A DNA stretch of 64,000 nucleotides, taken from positions 1 to 64,000 of IMG/VR virus record IMGVR_UViG_3300034062_006900. One strand, 5' to 3'. The notes below the pieces were generated by a model, which was given only the letters and a program-made list of their open reading frames with translations, searched no databases and was not told where the DNA came from. Positions within the stretch are counted from its first letter, which is position 1. The number at the start of each line of letters is the position of its first letter. This stretch comes from a virus. Positions 14,810 to 24,948 of this stretch are shown here, piece by piece. Position numbers and translations under genes: made by a program.

Positions 14810-15054
14810 TACTTAGATTTTTTTCTTGTTTTTACAAATGGTTCTTCACTTTGAACACCATCCATTTGTTTTGGATTTGATTTCTTTTCCTGTTTTGGTT
14901 CATCGGCAGTTTTAGCAAACTGAGCTTTATATTCCGACTTAGGAATGTATGCCCACATACTTCCTACCATGTTGTAAGCGGTTTTGTCATCAACTCTTTT
15001 GATGTCACCTACTTCCACCCCTTTGGATGGTTTGATTGCTTTAATACACTTCAT
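14809..15054 (-). CDS. Hypothetical protein, 81 aa
   Basis: Not recognised. The first 45 residues could form a small beta fold (MKCIKAIKPSKGVEVGDIKRV), followed by a charged, probably disordered C-terminal tail rich in K and Q. Its stop and the next start share one base, and it overlaps the upstream gene by 14 nt. Confidence 0.6.
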   Translation of the reverse strand: MKCIKAIKPSKGVEVGDIKRVDDKTAYNMVGSMWAYIPKSEYKAQFAKTADEPKQEKKSNPKQMDGVQSEEPFVKTRKKSK

Positions 15055-15256
15055 TGGTTTTTTCCTCCATGTTTTGATTTATAATTAATAAAATTTGTGA
15101 CTCATTTTTTCCCTCTTGGTATAGTTCATATATTCTTGACGACACCTCGTCATCAAACAATAACATATCACTTTTACCATAATATCCTTTAAGGTCATTG
15201 TTCTCCAATGCCTTGATACTATCATCTAAACTAACAAATCTTTTGTTAAAACCCAT
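15041..15256 (-). CDS. Hypothetical protein, 71 aa
   Basis: Not recognised. Acidic and helical (EVSSRIYELYQEGKNESQILL). First gene of the small three-gene set. Confidence 0.6.
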   Translation of the reverse strand: MGFNKRFVSLDDSIKALENNDLKGYYGKSDMLLFDDEVSSRIYELYQEGKNESQILLIINQNMEEKTNEVY

Positions 15257-15273
15257 ACTAAAATATAAGTAAA

Positions 15274-16053
15274 TTATATTTCAGAGTCAAAATTTTTTAT
15301 CTTTTCAAAGTTAACAACTTGATAGACATATGCCATTATTTTCCTCTTCGCAATTGGAATAAGGGTTGGTTCCATGGGAAATTCTTGAGAGGTTTTCATT
15401 TCGAAAACAGGCAATTCTTGATAAAATGATTTACTATTCCAAGAAGAAAAGTTATCCAAGATTGTTGGAAGTGTCATGTCGACAGGTGAGTCTTCAAAAA
15501 TTAAGGATAGATAAGTCTTACTATTAATATCATCTCCTTTAATTTTTTTAATATCATATTCCCAAACTAAAATCTTATCTTCACTTTTTCTATAATAAAA
15601 AAGATAACCCTTACCATACCCCAAGTTTGATTTGTTTTTTCTTAGACTGATGGTAACGTTATCGTAGGCTAAGTTCCAAATTGATTTTGCTTGATTGAAC
15701 GCATCAAACAATTTGTTTCCTGAATATCTTATAGTCTTATCCAACTCTTCTTCCTCTTGAATTGTAAGTTCTCTCGGTTTCTTTGGATATAATTCTTTTA
15801 ATAAAATCTCATCATCACAAGATTCAAATTTCTTTTTGGTTAAAAGAAGAGTATTTTCTTTAATTAAGGATTGGAGATTTGCTAAGTGTAATGACAATTC
15901 AACAAAGTCAGGATAAATTTCAAAATTATCAAACCTTTGTTCACACTTCTGTAAATAATCAAGCAGAGTATATTTGTTGAACTCAAAATCAAGTGGTTCT
16001 TTTAATAACCATTCCGGGTCCAACTTGAATGTCATTTTTTTCTTTCTTGCCAT
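15274..16053 (-). CDS. Hypothetical protein, 259 aa
   Basis: Not recognised. It begins with a basic MARKKKMTFKLDPEWLLKEP segment, then a mixed alpha/beta body with a YFYYRKSEDKILVWEYDI-like beta section (residues 150-170). There is no catalytic motif, signal peptide or membrane helix. It lies 27 nt downstream of the KWCT protein gene and may share its transcript. Confidence 0.65.
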   Translation of the reverse strand: MARKKKMTFKLDPEWLLKEPLDFEFNKYTLLDYLQKCEQRFDNFEIYPDFVELSLHLANLQSLIKENTLLLTKKKFESCDDEILLKELYPKKPRELTIQEEEELDKTIRYSGNKLFDAFNQAKSIWNLAYDNVTISLRKNKSNLGYGKGYLFYYRKSEDKILVWEYDIKKIKGDDINSKTYLSLIFEDSPVDMTLPTILDNFSSWNSKSFYQELPVFEMKTSQEFPMEPTLIPIAKRKIMAYVYQVVNFEKIKNFDSEI

Positions 16054-16080
16054 AAGTGAATTATAACTTGAATTTTGGTG

Positions 16081-17832
16081 TTAATCAATTCTCATAACAT
16101 AAAATAATGTATCATTAACTCTTATCTCATCAACGTTACCATCGTAACCATTTACAACCCCATAACCATCAGCATCAATAACTCCTTGAACGAATTCATC
16201 TTTATCGATGTAATTCTCCCACTCTAGTCCGAACTCACTCATAAAATATTCAGGGTCTCTTCTTACATCACTTAATAAGTCTTCAACTTTTTCATCGATT
16301 AAATCTTGAGGAAATTCACCCTCGGGATTCGATTCTATTTCTTCAATTTCATCTTGTAATTCGGAAATAATATCATTCAACTCATCTATCTTTTCTTCGA
16401 TATCCTCACTATCTTCATCTCCGAAGTCATCCTCCAATTGGGAGATTAATCTTTCTGTTTGTGAAATTCTTTCTTTGTTAATCCCAATTTTTTCTTCCTG
16501 TTCATTGGATAATTCTCTCTCGCTTTCATCAAAATAAACATCAGGATTATTCTGAACATCTTCATTATAAACATCTTCAGCATAATCTAACACGGCTTGT
16601 TCATCAATATACCCTCTTGCGAAAGATGCACTAAAACCTGCATATCCTACATCATCAATCAAGTTTTCAACGTATTCTTCAGCACTTCTTTGCATATCAT
16701 CAGAATCACCAACAGCATACCTCTGACCATTTAAGCCTGCATTTATAACCTCGAATTCTGTCATGTTATAATATCGACCACTTGGAATTAAATTATAAAC
16801 ATCTATTTTTTCATCGAACTCCTCTAACTCATCTTCCAAATCACTTATCTCATCTAAAAGGTCTGTTCTTACGTCCTCACTGTTATCATATTCTGTCTGT
16901 AGCCTTTCAATTTCATCTCTGAGTCTTTGAATTTCAATTCTATCCTGAGTTGTTAGAGGTTCAATATCATTATTATCCGATAACCATTCGAAAAGAGCGT
17001 GTGCTTTCAAAGCAATATCGTCTGGGTCATCACTTAAACTCCATTCTCCATTCGCTCTTCTTTCATCAGCCTCCTCACTTAGTGCTCTCACTCTTTGTTG
17101 TTCTCTCACTCTCGCCAATCTATCTTTTTCTTTTCTGGCAGCATCTTTGTCCCTGTATACTTTCAATTGTTCAGCAAATTGACTTTCCATGTATTGGTCG
17201 ATTGCCGACATCAATGTCTTATAGTCCTCATCAGCAAAAATCCATCCTTTGTTGAAAGAATTGTCTTTTGCATCCCACCAAGATTTATCTCCTTCAAACT
17301 TATTTAATAAAGCAACTTTATAATATGGGTCATCTGCTTTAAGTCTCTTGTCGATAATATAAAATAGTTTACCATCCTCATTGTAACGATTGAATTGATT
17401 ATTCTCTTCTGCGGCGGTGCACCATTTTGTTCCTTTACCATAATAACAAGACGTTTTATGGTTAAGTGGGTTTACAATAAAAAATTTATCATTCTCGAAA
17501 ACAACATTACCACCCTCAACTTGTCTTACAACTCTTCTTTGTTTGGTTTGATAATCCTCTAATGCAGAGATTAATTGGTCGGGTGACTTATATTGATAAA
17601 GGTCGGTGATTGGTAAGTTCGAAGAAATTGTGTGGAACTTATTCACCGCGTTATATAGTTTTGAGAGTTTCTCGTCAAATTGTATCGCATCAAGATTTTT
17701 CCCAATCCAGTTCAAATATTTTGGAAGAAACATTTTAACAATCCTATCAATCTGCTCCTTACTAAATTTCTTTGAGTAACTGTTTTGGAAATCTTCAACC
17801 CTACCCTCATTTAAAATTTTCAAAAAATCCAT
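16081..17832 (-). CDS. KWCT-motif protein with N-terminal tag, 583 aa
   Basis: The N-terminus MDFLKILNEGRV is a short helix ending L-N-E, the tag seen in several proteins here. Residues 122-165 hold the KWCT signature: NPLNHKTSCYYGKGTKWCTA followed by FNRY and GKLFYIIDK. The same block at the same position occurs in the 56374-57255 protein and, more diverged, in 31864-33216. Residues 215-480 are acidic coiled coil (DEIERLQTEYDN; EIEEIESNPEGEF). The biochemical role of KWCT proteins is unknown to me; the conserved W-C-T and G residues suggest an active or binding site. Transcription is probably from the late motif at 17845. Confidence 0.7.
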   Translation of the reverse strand: MDFLKILNEGRVEDFQNSYSKKFSKEQIDRIVKMFLPKYLNWIGKNLDAIQFDEKLSKLYNAVNKFHTISSNLPITDLYQYKSPDQLISALEDYQTKQRRVVRQVEGGNVVFENDKFFIVNPLNHKTSCYYGKGTKWCTAAEENNQFNRYNEDGKLFYIIDKRLKADDPYYKVALLNKFEGDKSWWDAKDNSFNKGWIFADEDYKTLMSAIDQYMESQFAEQLKVYRDKDAARKEKDRLARVREQQRVRALSEEADERRANGEWSLSDDPDDIALKAHALFEWLSDNNDIEPLTTQDRIEIQRLRDEIERLQTEYDNSEDVRTDLLDEISDLEDELEEFDEKIDVYNLIPSGRYYNMTEFEVINAGLNGQRYAVGDSDDMQRSAEEYVENLIDDVGYAGFSASFARGYIDEQAVLDYAEDVYNEDVQNNPDVYFDESERELSNEQEEKIGINKERISQTERLISQLEDDFGDEDSEDIEEKIDELNDIISELQDEIEEIESNPEGEFPQDLIDEKVEDLLSDVRRDPEYFMSEFGLEWENYIDKDEFVQGVIDADGYGVVNGYDGNVDEIRVNDTLFYVMRID

Positions 17833-17844
17833 GCACTTTTATTT

Positions 17845-17852
17845 GATAAATA
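17845..17852 (-). promoter_or_regulatory. Candidate phage late-promoter motif
   Basis: TATTTATC on the minus strand, 12 nt before the ATG at 17832. Confidence 0.5.
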
Positions 17853-17884
17853 TTCTTTTTAATTTATATTTCCAATAAAGATAA

Positions 17885-17892
17885 TATTTATT
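17885..17892 (+). promoter_or_regulatory. Candidate phage late-promoter motif
   Basis: TATTTATT, 27 nt before the ATG at 17920. It forms a divergent pair with the copy at 17845. Confidence 0.45.
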
Positions 17893-17919
17893 CTTATAAA
17901 CTAATCAAATTATTTCATT

Positions 17920-18102
17920 ATGGGATGCGGATGTAAAAATAAAGGGAATCAAACCCCAGCACCAGCCACTCAAACTACGGCTCAACAAACAGAACAGACA
18001 AATGTAACTCAAGAATCAGTTAAAAGTTCTATCAAAAAAACAATCGAAAAGTATTACAACGTAAATAAAACTTCTTCGACAAACGGATGGATTAAAGGGT
18101 AA
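17920..18102 (+). CDS. Small Cys-start protein (MGCGCKNKG), 60 aa
   Basis: Begins MGCGCKNKG, then a T/Q-rich linker and a basic helix (SVKSSIKKTIEKYYN). Many tailed phages carry short GCGC-start proteins of unknown role. It forms a unit of its own, ended by the terminator at 18131. Confidence 0.65.
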   Translation: MGCGCKNKGNQTPAPATQTTAQQTEQTNVTQESVKSSIKKTIEKYYNVNKTSSTNGWIKG

Positions 18103-18130
18103 TAATTCAATTTAAAACATTTATAGACTA

Positions 18131-18157
18131 AGGGACAAAAATTTGTCCCTTTTTTTG
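18131..18157 (+). terminator. Terminator
   Basis: AGGGACAAA / TTTGTCCCT stem with a 2-nt centre, followed by a T tract. It lies directly before the late motif of the next gene. Confidence 0.8.
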
Positions 18158-18165
18158 TATTTATA
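18158..18165 (+). promoter_or_regulatory. Candidate phage late-promoter motif
   Basis: TATTTATA, 4 nt before the ATG at 18170. It begins in the T tract of the preceding terminator, so it must serve the new operon. Confidence 0.6.
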
Positions 18166-18169
18166 ATCA

Positions 18170-19171
18170 ATGGAGATTGAAGAATTTATAGAGATGTTTA
18201 ATAACAATGACTTAGATGTTAAAAAATATTTTAACAACTACGCCACTTGGTTTTCCATTCTCAAAAAAAGAGGTCTTATGGGGGAAATTGACCCCAAAAA
18301 TGCTTCTGATGGTGAAGAATGGCAAAATGAATATCTTCTTTGGTTATATGATAACGATAGGGAAAATTATTACAAATGGATTCCGAGTTTGTTGGACGAT
18401 GTAATTTTCGAAAACGGTCAGGCATATTTAGAAGTTTCTGATAGAGGTGATTTAGCCAAGTTATTTTGTGATGGTCATAGATATGACTTATCAAGAGACA
18501 CAATTGAAAATATTTTATCAGGTGATAGTGATGTATGGGAACATTATTGGGACACAACAGATAATGTATACAGAGATGTTATTGAAGAACTAACACCTGA
18601 TAATGATAAAAGGTTAGGTAAATACATAGTTGACACTTTGAACGGTCAACAAATTTCAGCAGAAACGGATGAACTTCAACTTATAGCCACTGAACAGGGT
18701 CATCCAGAATACGCAGTAATAACTATGGAAAACGTCAAAAGAATTATCGATAATGAGGAAACTATGAAAGAATTACTTGATAACCAATTGAGTGATTTAA
18801 AAAATGAATTATATTCCATTCATAATTCTGCATATAATTCTGCATATGAATCTCAGGTTTGGGATGAGATATGGAGTGAATTAGAAACTTATTTCGAAGG
18901 TCATGGTGAATGGGTTACAAGACCCCACCCTTACAAGAAAAACACTGAAATTCAATATTTCAAAATACCGATAACAAACTTTGAAAAAGATGTAAATGAC
19001 TACCTATTTAATGCTAAGGGATGGGGTAATTCAGGCACTTTGGAATATCATGGAAGTTACTTAGAAATTATGCGAGAAGATAGAGATTGTTTAAGTGCTC
19101 AAGCACCCGATTACCCTGACAGTCGCAGGGTAGATAAAAACATAAATGAGTTTTTCAAGGAATATATTTAA
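18170..19171 (+). CDS. Hypothetical protein, 333 aa
   Basis: Not recognised. Acidic, aromatic-rich soluble protein starting MEIEEFIEMFNNNDLDVKKY. The N-terminal part is helical; the C-terminal part has a YHGSYLEIMREDRDCLSAQ segment. It heads a three-gene plus-strand operon with two metallopeptidase-like proteins, whose start codons overlap the preceding stops (TAATG at 19171, ATGA at 19959), so the three products are probably made in fixed proportion. Confidence 0.65.
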   Translation: MEIEEFIEMFNNNDLDVKKYFNNYATWFSILKKRGLMGEIDPKNASDGEEWQNEYLLWLYDNDRENYYKWIPSLLDDVIFENGQAYLEVSDRGDLAKLFCDGHRYDLSRDTIENILSGDSDVWEHYWDTTDNVYRDVIEELTPDNDKRLGKYIVDTLNGQQISAETDELQLIATEQGHPEYAVITMENVKRIIDNEETMKELLDNQLSDLKNELYSIHNSAYNSAYESQVWDEIWSELETYFEGHGEWVTRPHPYKKNTEIQYFKIPITNFEKDVNDYLFNAKGWGNSGTLEYHGSYLEIMREDRDCLSAQAPDYPDSRRVDKNINEFFKEYI

Positions 19172-19962
19172 TGAACATCGATAATATCATATCTAAAGTT
19201 TTGGGAGAGGAGAGAGGTTTTACCCCACCCAAGAATCCTCCAAAGAATATCAAAAACATATTGAGCCAAGTTCAGTTGTTCGAAGTATACCCAAGCATAT
19301 TTGCCGTTGTTATTAAAGATGACAGATTAAGAGCCAGAGTTTTTATGCGTTACCAAGAATTCTATGAATCAGACTCAGACACATTCAGAGGTAAAGGATT
19401 CAAATGGAAAGATTATACAAAGTATTACAAAGAAAAAACTAAGAACAATATACTCACTTACCATGAAGATTGGGCTGGTTACAACATCCCTTGTAATTCA
19501 ATTGAGTCTTGTATCGCATTAATCCCCGACATTAACTATTACGATTTAATTATGTTTAGCATCGTTGATACCGTAAGAGCTGTAGTTGGTGATGATGATT
19601 ATTATTTAATTGGTATCGACCAAAGTAATGGTGAAGACCCATCTTTAATATATCATGAGGTTGCTCACGGTCTTTGGTTCTCATCACCTGAATACAAAAG
19701 CCAACAGTCCTACAACATCGAAAACATGGACCAAGTCACAAGAAATCAAGTTGCAAAAAAGATTTCAGGTATGGGTTATGGAGAAAATGTTATAGATGAT
19801 GAGATTCAAGCATATTTATCTACAGGTATTGGTGATGATATGAAAAGAATCAAAGGTATCAAAGAAGCTCAAATCCCTTTTAAAGATACTTTTGATGAAT
19901 ACTCAACTCAAATCAAACCTAAACAAATACCAATCGATTGGAGAACTGACTTAGACAAATGA
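19171..19962 (+). CDS. Zinc metallopeptidase-like protein (HEVAH) with N-terminal tag
   Basis: A 263-aa protein. Residues 1-15 (MNIDNIISKVLGEERGF) match the recurrent tag, ending L-G-E-E. Residues near 162 read YHEVAHGLWF, an HExxH zinc site, and a later DDEIQAYLS supplies a possible third ligand (E), as in gluzincin proteases. It should cleave peptide bonds if active. No secretion signal is present, so the target is either inside the host or reached with the virion. The neighbouring gene encodes a second HExxH protein of a different sequence. Confidence 0.65.
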   Translation: MNIDNIISKVLGEERGFTPPKNPPKNIKNILSQVQLFEVYPSIFAVVIKDDRLRARVFMRYQEFYESDSDTFRGKGFKWKDYTKYYKEKTKNNILTYHEDWAGYNIPCNSIESCIALIPDINYYDLIMFSIVDTVRAVVGDDDYYLIGIDQSNGEDPSLIYHEVAHGLWFSSPEYKSQQSYNIENMDQVTRNQVAKKISGMGYGENVIDDEIQAYLSTGIGDDMKRIKGIKEAQIPFKDTFDEYSTQIKPKQIPIDWRTDLDK

Positions 19963-20807
19963 TGAAATTTATACCCATATTAGAAACTGTTATTTTAGAA
20001 CAAAAGAGATTTAAGTTTGACCCCGAGACATATGCAAATATGGTAAGAATCACTGAGAAGTTATGGGGATTAAGAAATAAAGAATTGACAAGAAAGACAC
20101 AAGTTGATGGGTTTAAATTCAAAACTTCTGATGGAACTGACGGTTATGTCAAAATAATTATTAACCCAAGATTAAAATATATTGGATATATGGATACAAG
20201 ACCTAAGGATTCTCGTGACCCAATGGATTTTGTAATGGAAGTTCAACCAAAAGAATATGTTTCGAAGAAGAATTTATTCTTAACGATATACCATGAAATG
20301 CTTCACGCTACTGACCCATCACAATCAACAAAACTTAACCAAAAGTATCAGACAACATACAACGAAAAAAGTGACAAACAGTATTGGGGCCATCCTATCG
20401 AGTTCAGAGCAATTACAAATGAATTCTTGGAAGGTTTGGTTTTAGAATATAAGAGAAGATTCGGTAGACTTAGAAATCAAGAAAACAGAAAGTTTCTTTC
20501 TAAATCCCTTAAGAATATTCTAAACTACTTTGCTAAAGGTGAACCCTTATCTAAATTATCTCTTGATGTTATTAGCAGAATAAATGATGAAAATGTTTTA
20601 GATAATAAAATATCTCAACTTGTTTCTGATATGCCAACAGATTTCCCTGGTGTCTCTGAATTTATGGGCACAAAGGAGGAACCTTATTACATCACATACA
20701 TTGAATTAATTAAGAAACATAATCCTGAAATATGGAAAAGATTCTTAACCATGTTATACAATACATCTTATGAGATTGAAGATATTCTAAAAGAAAAAGG
20801 GGTTTAA
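19959..20807 (+). CDS. Zinc metallopeptidase-like protein (HEMLH) with N-terminal tag
   Basis: A 282-aa protein. It begins [18 protein letters not shown], an excellent copy of the tag (I-L-E-Q). Residues near 109 read [10 protein letters not shown], an HExxH site with a following D, and [13 protein letters not shown] may supply the third ligand. The fold would be a small metzincin- or SprT-like protease. It overlaps the upstream gene by ATGA and ends in a terminator that also serves the convergent fibre genes. Confidence 0.65.
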   Translation: MMKFIPILETVILEQKRFKFDPETYANMVRITEKLWGLRNKELTRKTQVDGFKFKTSDGTDGYVKIIINPRLKYIGYMDTRPKDSRDPMDFVMEVQPKEYVSKKNLFLTIYHEMLHATDPSQSTKLNQKYQTTYNEKSDKQYWGHPIEFRAITNEFLEGLVLEYKRRFGRLRNQENRKFLSKSLKNILNYFAKGEPLSKLSLDVISRINDENVLDNKISQLVSDMPTDFPGVSEFMGTKEEPYYITYIELIKKHNPEIWKRFLTMLYNTSYEIEDILKEKGV

Positions 20808-20824
20808 ATTAACCCCTTTTCTTT
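20795..20824. terminator. Bidirectional terminator between convergent operons
   Basis: GGGGTT...AACCCC stem with A tract before and T tract after. The stop codons of both convergent genes (20804-20807) lie in its loop. Confidence 0.85.
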
Positions 20825-22843
20825 TGCTATAATTTCTAATGTTTCTAATTTAGACTCGCTATCATCAAGAATAGCTGATTGTTCTTTAATTGCTTCTAAA
20901 CATAACGCAATCATATCATAATACTTTATCTGATAATATGAATTTTCACTATCTGATTTGAAGACTAATTCAGGAACTACGTGTTGAACTTCTTGTGCAA
21001 TAAAACCTATTTCACGTTCAGTCTCTCTATTTTCTGCTTGATAATCAAAATTCTTCCAATCGTAGTATACACCTCTAAGTTTGAGAACTTTATCTAATGC
21101 TCCTTCGATGGTTTTAATTTCTTTCTTAAATCTTTTATCTGACGGTCCTGGTGCACCTGTTGCTCCTTGAGCACCTTGTGGTCCTCCTGGTCCTGGTCCT
21201 CCTGCAGGTCCTTGTCCTCCTGGAACTCCCTGGAAACCTGTTGGTCCTCCAGCTCCTCCCGGTCCTATAAATCCTGTAGGTCCAGTTGCACCTTGAGCCC
21301 CTTGTGGACCACCACCTCCACCAGGTCCCCCAGCACCTTGAGCACCTGTTGCTCCACCACCTCCTTGAGCTCCTTGGAATCCTACAGGGCCTTGAGGACC
21401 TTGGGCTCCTTGTGGACCTTGTCCTCCTTGAGAACCTTGCGAACCTTGTGGCCCAACAGAGCCTTGTCCTCCTTGCGGACCACGTCCACCTTGTGAACCT
21501 TGTGGTCCTACGGCACCTTGTGAACCTTGTGGACCTGTCGGTCCTTGAGCTCCTTGAGCACCCTGTCCACCAGCAGGACCTTGTCCACCTTGAGGACCTC
21601 GTCCTCCTTGTGAACCTTGTGGTCCTACGGCACCTTGTGAACCTTGTGGACCTGTCGGTCCTTGAGCTCCTTGAGCACCCTGTCCACCAGCAGGACCTTG
21701 TCCTCCTTGGGGACCTCGTCCTCCTTGCGAACCTTGTGGTCCAACAGCACCTTGAGCACCTTGAGGACCCGTTGGTCCTTGAGAACCTTGGGCTCCTTGA
21801 CCTCCTCCAGGTCCTTGAGCTCCTTGCGAACCTTGACCTCCTTGAGAACCTTGTGGTCCTACAGGACCTTGAGCTCCTTGTGGACCTTGTCCCCCTTGAG
21901 AACCTTGGGCTCCTTGACCTCCTGTTGGTCCCTGAGCACCTTGCGAACCTTGACCTCCTTGAGCACCTTGAGCTCCAACAGCTCCTTGGGCACCTTGCCC
22001 ACCTTGTGAACCTTGACCTCCTTGAGCACCTTGTCCACCTGCAGCCCCACCAGCACCTTGAGCACCTTGACCACCTTGTGAACCTTGTGGTCCTACTGGT
22101 CCTTGGGCTCCTTGTGGTCCTTGACCACCTTGAGCACCTTGAGCACCTTGACCTCCCGCGGTTCCTTGAGCACCTTGTGAACCTTGACCTCCTTGAGCTC
22201 CTTGAGGTCCAGTATCACCTTGTGAACCCTGTAATCCTTGACCTCCTTGAGCACCTTGTGCTCCTTGACCTCCTGTCGGACCTTGGAACCCTTGAGCACC
22301 CTGTGCACCAGCGGCTCCCTGAGCACCCTGACCACCTGTTGTTCCCTGAGCACCTTGACTTCCTTGTGCACCGGCAGTTCCTTGAGCACCTGTTCCTCCT
22401 GAGTTTCCTTGAGCACCTTGGAAACCTTGAGCACCTGCTAGTCCTTGAGCTCCTTGAGCACCTGTGGGACCTTGGAAACCTTGAGCTCCTGTTGCACCTT
22501 CAGTTCCTTGTGCACCTTGTCCTCCAACAACTCCTTGCGACCCAGTAAAACCTGAAGCACCTTGAAAACCTTGAGGACCTTTCGGTTGTTGGTTTCCACG
22601 CCATCCTGTAGAGTTTATGATAGGGTTAACCGCAAAATTTGTGATACTAGCAAATCTGAGGTCAGCACTAGTAATCCTAAAGTTTGGATAAGAATTATCA
22701 ATGTTCAGATTCCATGATTTTGCACCTTCGAAAAATCTTAAGGTTCCAGATTGTATTCTCCACCCAATAATTGTATCATCAAAACTTTGAAAGTTTATTA
22801 TAGGGACAACGGGAATTATATTAATATTTTCATTTCCGGGCAT
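20804..22843 (-). CDS. Collagen-like tail fibre with S74 chaperone domain, fibre 3
   Basis: A 679-aa virion protein. The first 95 residues are a beta-rich head. Residues 96-580 are Gly-x-y triplets, mostly GAQGxQG, which form a collagen triple helix. From about 581 ([20 protein letters not shown]) a Peptidase_S74 domain follows, with [16 protein letters not shown] and a C-terminal coiled coil. S74 domains trimerise fibres and cut themselves off. It is the last of three tandem fibre genes joined by TAATG. A 117-bp internal repeat (21491-21841) shows growth by unequal crossing-over. Confidence 0.85.
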   Translation of the reverse strand: MPGNENINIIPVVPIINFQSFDDTIIGWRIQSGTLRFFEGAKSWNLNIDNSYPNFRITSADLRFASITNFAVNPIINSTGWRGNQQPKGPQGFQGASGFTGSQGVVGGQGAQGTEGATGAQGFQGPTGAQGAQGLAGAQGFQGAQGNSGGTGAQGTAGAQGSQGAQGTTGGQGAQGAAGAQGAQGFQGPTGGQGAQGAQGGQGLQGSQGDTGPQGAQGGQGSQGAQGTAGGQGAQGAQGGQGPQGAQGPVGPQGSQGGQGAQGAGGAAGGQGAQGGQGSQGGQGAQGAVGAQGAQGGQGSQGAQGPTGGQGAQGSQGGQGPQGAQGPVGPQGSQGGQGSQGAQGPGGGQGAQGSQGPTGPQGAQGAVGPQGSQGGRGPQGGQGPAGGQGAQGAQGPTGPQGSQGAVGPQGSQGGRGPQGGQGPAGGQGAQGAQGPTGPQGSQGAVGPQGSQGGRGPQGGQGSVGPQGSQGSQGGQGPQGAQGPQGPVGFQGAQGGGGATGAQGAGGPGGGGGPQGAQGATGPTGFIGPGGAGGPTGFQGVPGGQGPAGGPGPGGPQGAQGATGAPGPSDKRFKKEIKTIEGALDKVLKLRGVYYDWKNFDYQAENRETEREIGFIAQEVQHVVPELVFKSDSENSYYQIKYYDMIALCLEAIKEQSAILDDSESKLETLEIIAKEKGLI
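21491..21841 (-). repeat. 117-bp tandem repeat in fibre 3
   Basis: Three units start at 21491, 21608 and 21725, each 117 bp, or 39 residues (13 Gly-x-y triplets). The first two are nearly identical and the third has diverged. Confidence 0.75.
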
Positions 22844-24948
22844 TATATTAATTCTTTTAACACATTTATTCTTTCGAGTATTGACTCAATTTTTTTCTGA
22901 TTCTCTTGAACACTACCAACACCTATACTTACCATATAATTATATTGAACTGACTTATATCCATCATAATCTGTAAAAACAACTTCAGGTAAAACCTCTT
23001 CCAAATCTTGAGCAATAAATCCTATCGAAGAACCTGTAAAAGCAAACTTATTTAAATTTAGTTTATTGTTCTTTATTTTATCATGTTCTTCATCCCATGT
23101 AAAAGAAACTCCTTCAATTTGTTTTGCAATTGATAACGGATTCTCAATTTTCTTGATATTATCTTTTAACCTTCTGTCCGATGGTGGTCCTGTTGGCCCT
23201 TGAGCACCTTCAGGCCCTGTTCCTCCTGGAGGACCTGGATTACCTGTAGGTCCTGGAGGACCTGCAGCTCCTGGACCTCCTGGCCCACCTGCTGGTCCTG
23301 GAGGTCCTTGTAGTCCTTTAGGACCTGGTGCACCTGTTGGTCCTGTTCCACCTCCTGGTCCTGGAGGACCTTGAGCACCTTGACCTCCTGTTCCACCTGT
23401 TGCACCAGCAGCTCCTCCTGTTCCTGTAAATCCTTGAGCCCCTATAAAACCTGGCGGTCCTACAGCTCCTTGAGCACCTTGAGTTGAACTTTGAGAACCT
23501 TGAGCTCCTTGGAATCCTGTAACGCCTTGAGCTCCTTGAACACCACTTTGAGAACCTTGGGCACCTGTTGGTCCTGTTGGACCAGGAGCTCCTTGAGCAC
23601 CTGTATTTCCTCCTTGCGAACCTTGAGCTCCTTGGAATCCTGTAACACCTTGAGCTCCTTGAACTCCACTTTGAGCACCTTGGGCTCCTGTTGGTCCTGT
23701 TGGACCTGGAGCTCCTTGAGCACCTGTATTTCCTCCCTGTGAACCTTGAGCTCCTTGGAATCCTGTAACTCCCTGAGCACCTTGAGTTGAACTTTGAGAG
23801 CCTTGTGCTCCTGTTGGTCCTGTTGGCCCTATATTACCTTGAGCTCCTTGACTAGGTCCTTGTGAACCTTGAGCACCTTGAGCACCTGTGTTTCCTGTTG
23901 CACCTGGTGTTGTGCTTTGAGAACCTTGGGCTCCTGTGAAACCTGCAGGTCCTGTCGCTCCTTGAGCTCCTTGCGTCACTCCTGTAGGACCCGGATTACC
24001 TGTAAATCCTTTTGGTCCTGTTGCACCCGCAACTGCACTTTGAGCACCTTGTGCTCCTGTGCTACCAGGTGCACCTATATTACCTTGAGCACCTGTATTG
24101 GCTCCTTGAGGACCTTGTGCTCCTTGTGCTCCTGTATTACCAGTCGCACCCGCATTTCCACTTTGAGCTCCTTGAGCACCTGTGAAACCTGTCGGACCTG
24201 TTGCTCCTTGTGCTCCTGTATTGGCACCTTGTGTTCCTTGTGCACCTGTATTACCTGTTGGACCTGTAGCACCTGCCGTTGTGCTTTGGGCACCCTGAGC
24301 ACCTTGGAAACCTGTCGGTCCTGTTGCACCTTGAGCACCCTGTGTAACTCCTTGGGGGCCAGGAAAACCTGCAAATCCTTTCGGACCTTGAGAACCCTGA
24401 GCACCTGTATTTGCACCTTGTGTTCCTTGAGCACCTGTATTACCTGTAGCTCCCTGAGAACCTTGTGCTCCCTGAAACACTCCCTGTGCACCTTGAGCCC
24501 CTGTAAATCCTGTGTCTCCCTGAGCACCTGATGCACCTGAAACATTACTTGTTGGTCCCTTAGGACCTGTTGCACCTTTCGGACCCTGAGCACCTTGTGC
24601 TCCACCAGCACCTCCCTGTGCACCTTGAGCACCTTGAGCACCTGTGATACCTTGAGCTCCCGTGTCTCCTGTTAAACCCTTAATACCATCCAATGGACCA
24701 ATCCATACACCTACGGTGTTTATCATGGCAACACCACCAACGTAAGTAATACCATTTGTAATTGAAGCTCCTGATGATGTTATGTTGGTATTACTTATTT
24801 CGAAACCTGCAGATACGGTTGCTGAAGATAAAGACAAAGCACCCGTAGACTTAACGTTGAATTGTAATTTAGACGTGTCATCATCAAAAACAATATGAGG
24901 GTCTGAATTTCCAGTTGTTCCTGTAGGATATATAATAACATTAGGCAT
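22843..24948 (-). CDS. Collagen-like tail fibre with S74 chaperone domain, fibre 2
   Basis: A 701-aa protein built like its neighbours: a beta-rich head of about 90 residues, a Gly-x-y shaft (residues 92-590), then [20 protein letters not shown] opening a Peptidase_S74 domain with [15 protein letters not shown] and a coiled-coil tail. Its shaft alternates with short polar interruptions (NTGAQG, STTAGA). It shares one base (TAATG) with each neighbour. A different head from the other two suggests a different attachment or receptor role. A 123-bp repeat lies at 23495-23863. Confidence 0.85.
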   Translation of the reverse strand: MPNVIIYPTGTTGNSDPHIVFDDDTSKLQFNVKSTGALSLSSATVSAGFEISNTNITSSGASITNGITYVGGVAMINTVGVWIGPLDGIKGLTGDTGAQGITGAQGAQGAQGGAGGAQGAQGPKGATGPKGPTSNVSGASGAQGDTGFTGAQGAQGVFQGAQGSQGATGNTGAQGTQGANTGAQGSQGPKGFAGFPGPQGVTQGAQGATGPTGFQGAQGAQSTTAGATGPTGNTGAQGTQGANTGAQGATGPTGFTGAQGAQSGNAGATGNTGAQGAQGPQGANTGAQGNIGAPGSTGAQGAQSAVAGATGPKGFTGNPGPTGVTQGAQGATGPAGFTGAQGSQSTTPGATGNTGAQGAQGSQGPSQGAQGNIGPTGPTGAQGSQSSTQGAQGVTGFQGAQGSQGGNTGAQGAPGPTGPTGAQGAQSGVQGAQGVTGFQGAQGSQGGNTGAQGAPGPTGPTGAQGSQSGVQGAQGVTGFQGAQGSQSSTQGAQGAVGPPGFIGAQGFTGTGGAAGATGGTGGQGAQGPPGPGGGTGPTGAPGPKGLQGPPGPAGGPGGPGAAGPPGPTGNPGPPGGTGPEGAQGPTGPPSDRRLKDNIKKIENPLSIAKQIEGVSFTWDEEHDKIKNNKLNLNKFAFTGSSIGFIAQDLEEVLPEVVFTDYDGYKSVQYNYMVSIGVGSVQENQKKIESILERINVLKELI
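23495..23863 (-). repeat. 123-bp tandem repeat in fibre 2
   Basis: Units begin at 23495, 23618 and 23741, spaced 123 bp (41 residues). The period differs from the 117 bp of the other fibres. Confidence 0.7.

Noticed and set aside
21286-22548. Very long plus-strand frame of 420 codons opposite fibre 3
   Set aside because: Gly-x-y codons read in antisense leave open frames rich in Leu/His/Val; the sense strand explains the region fully.
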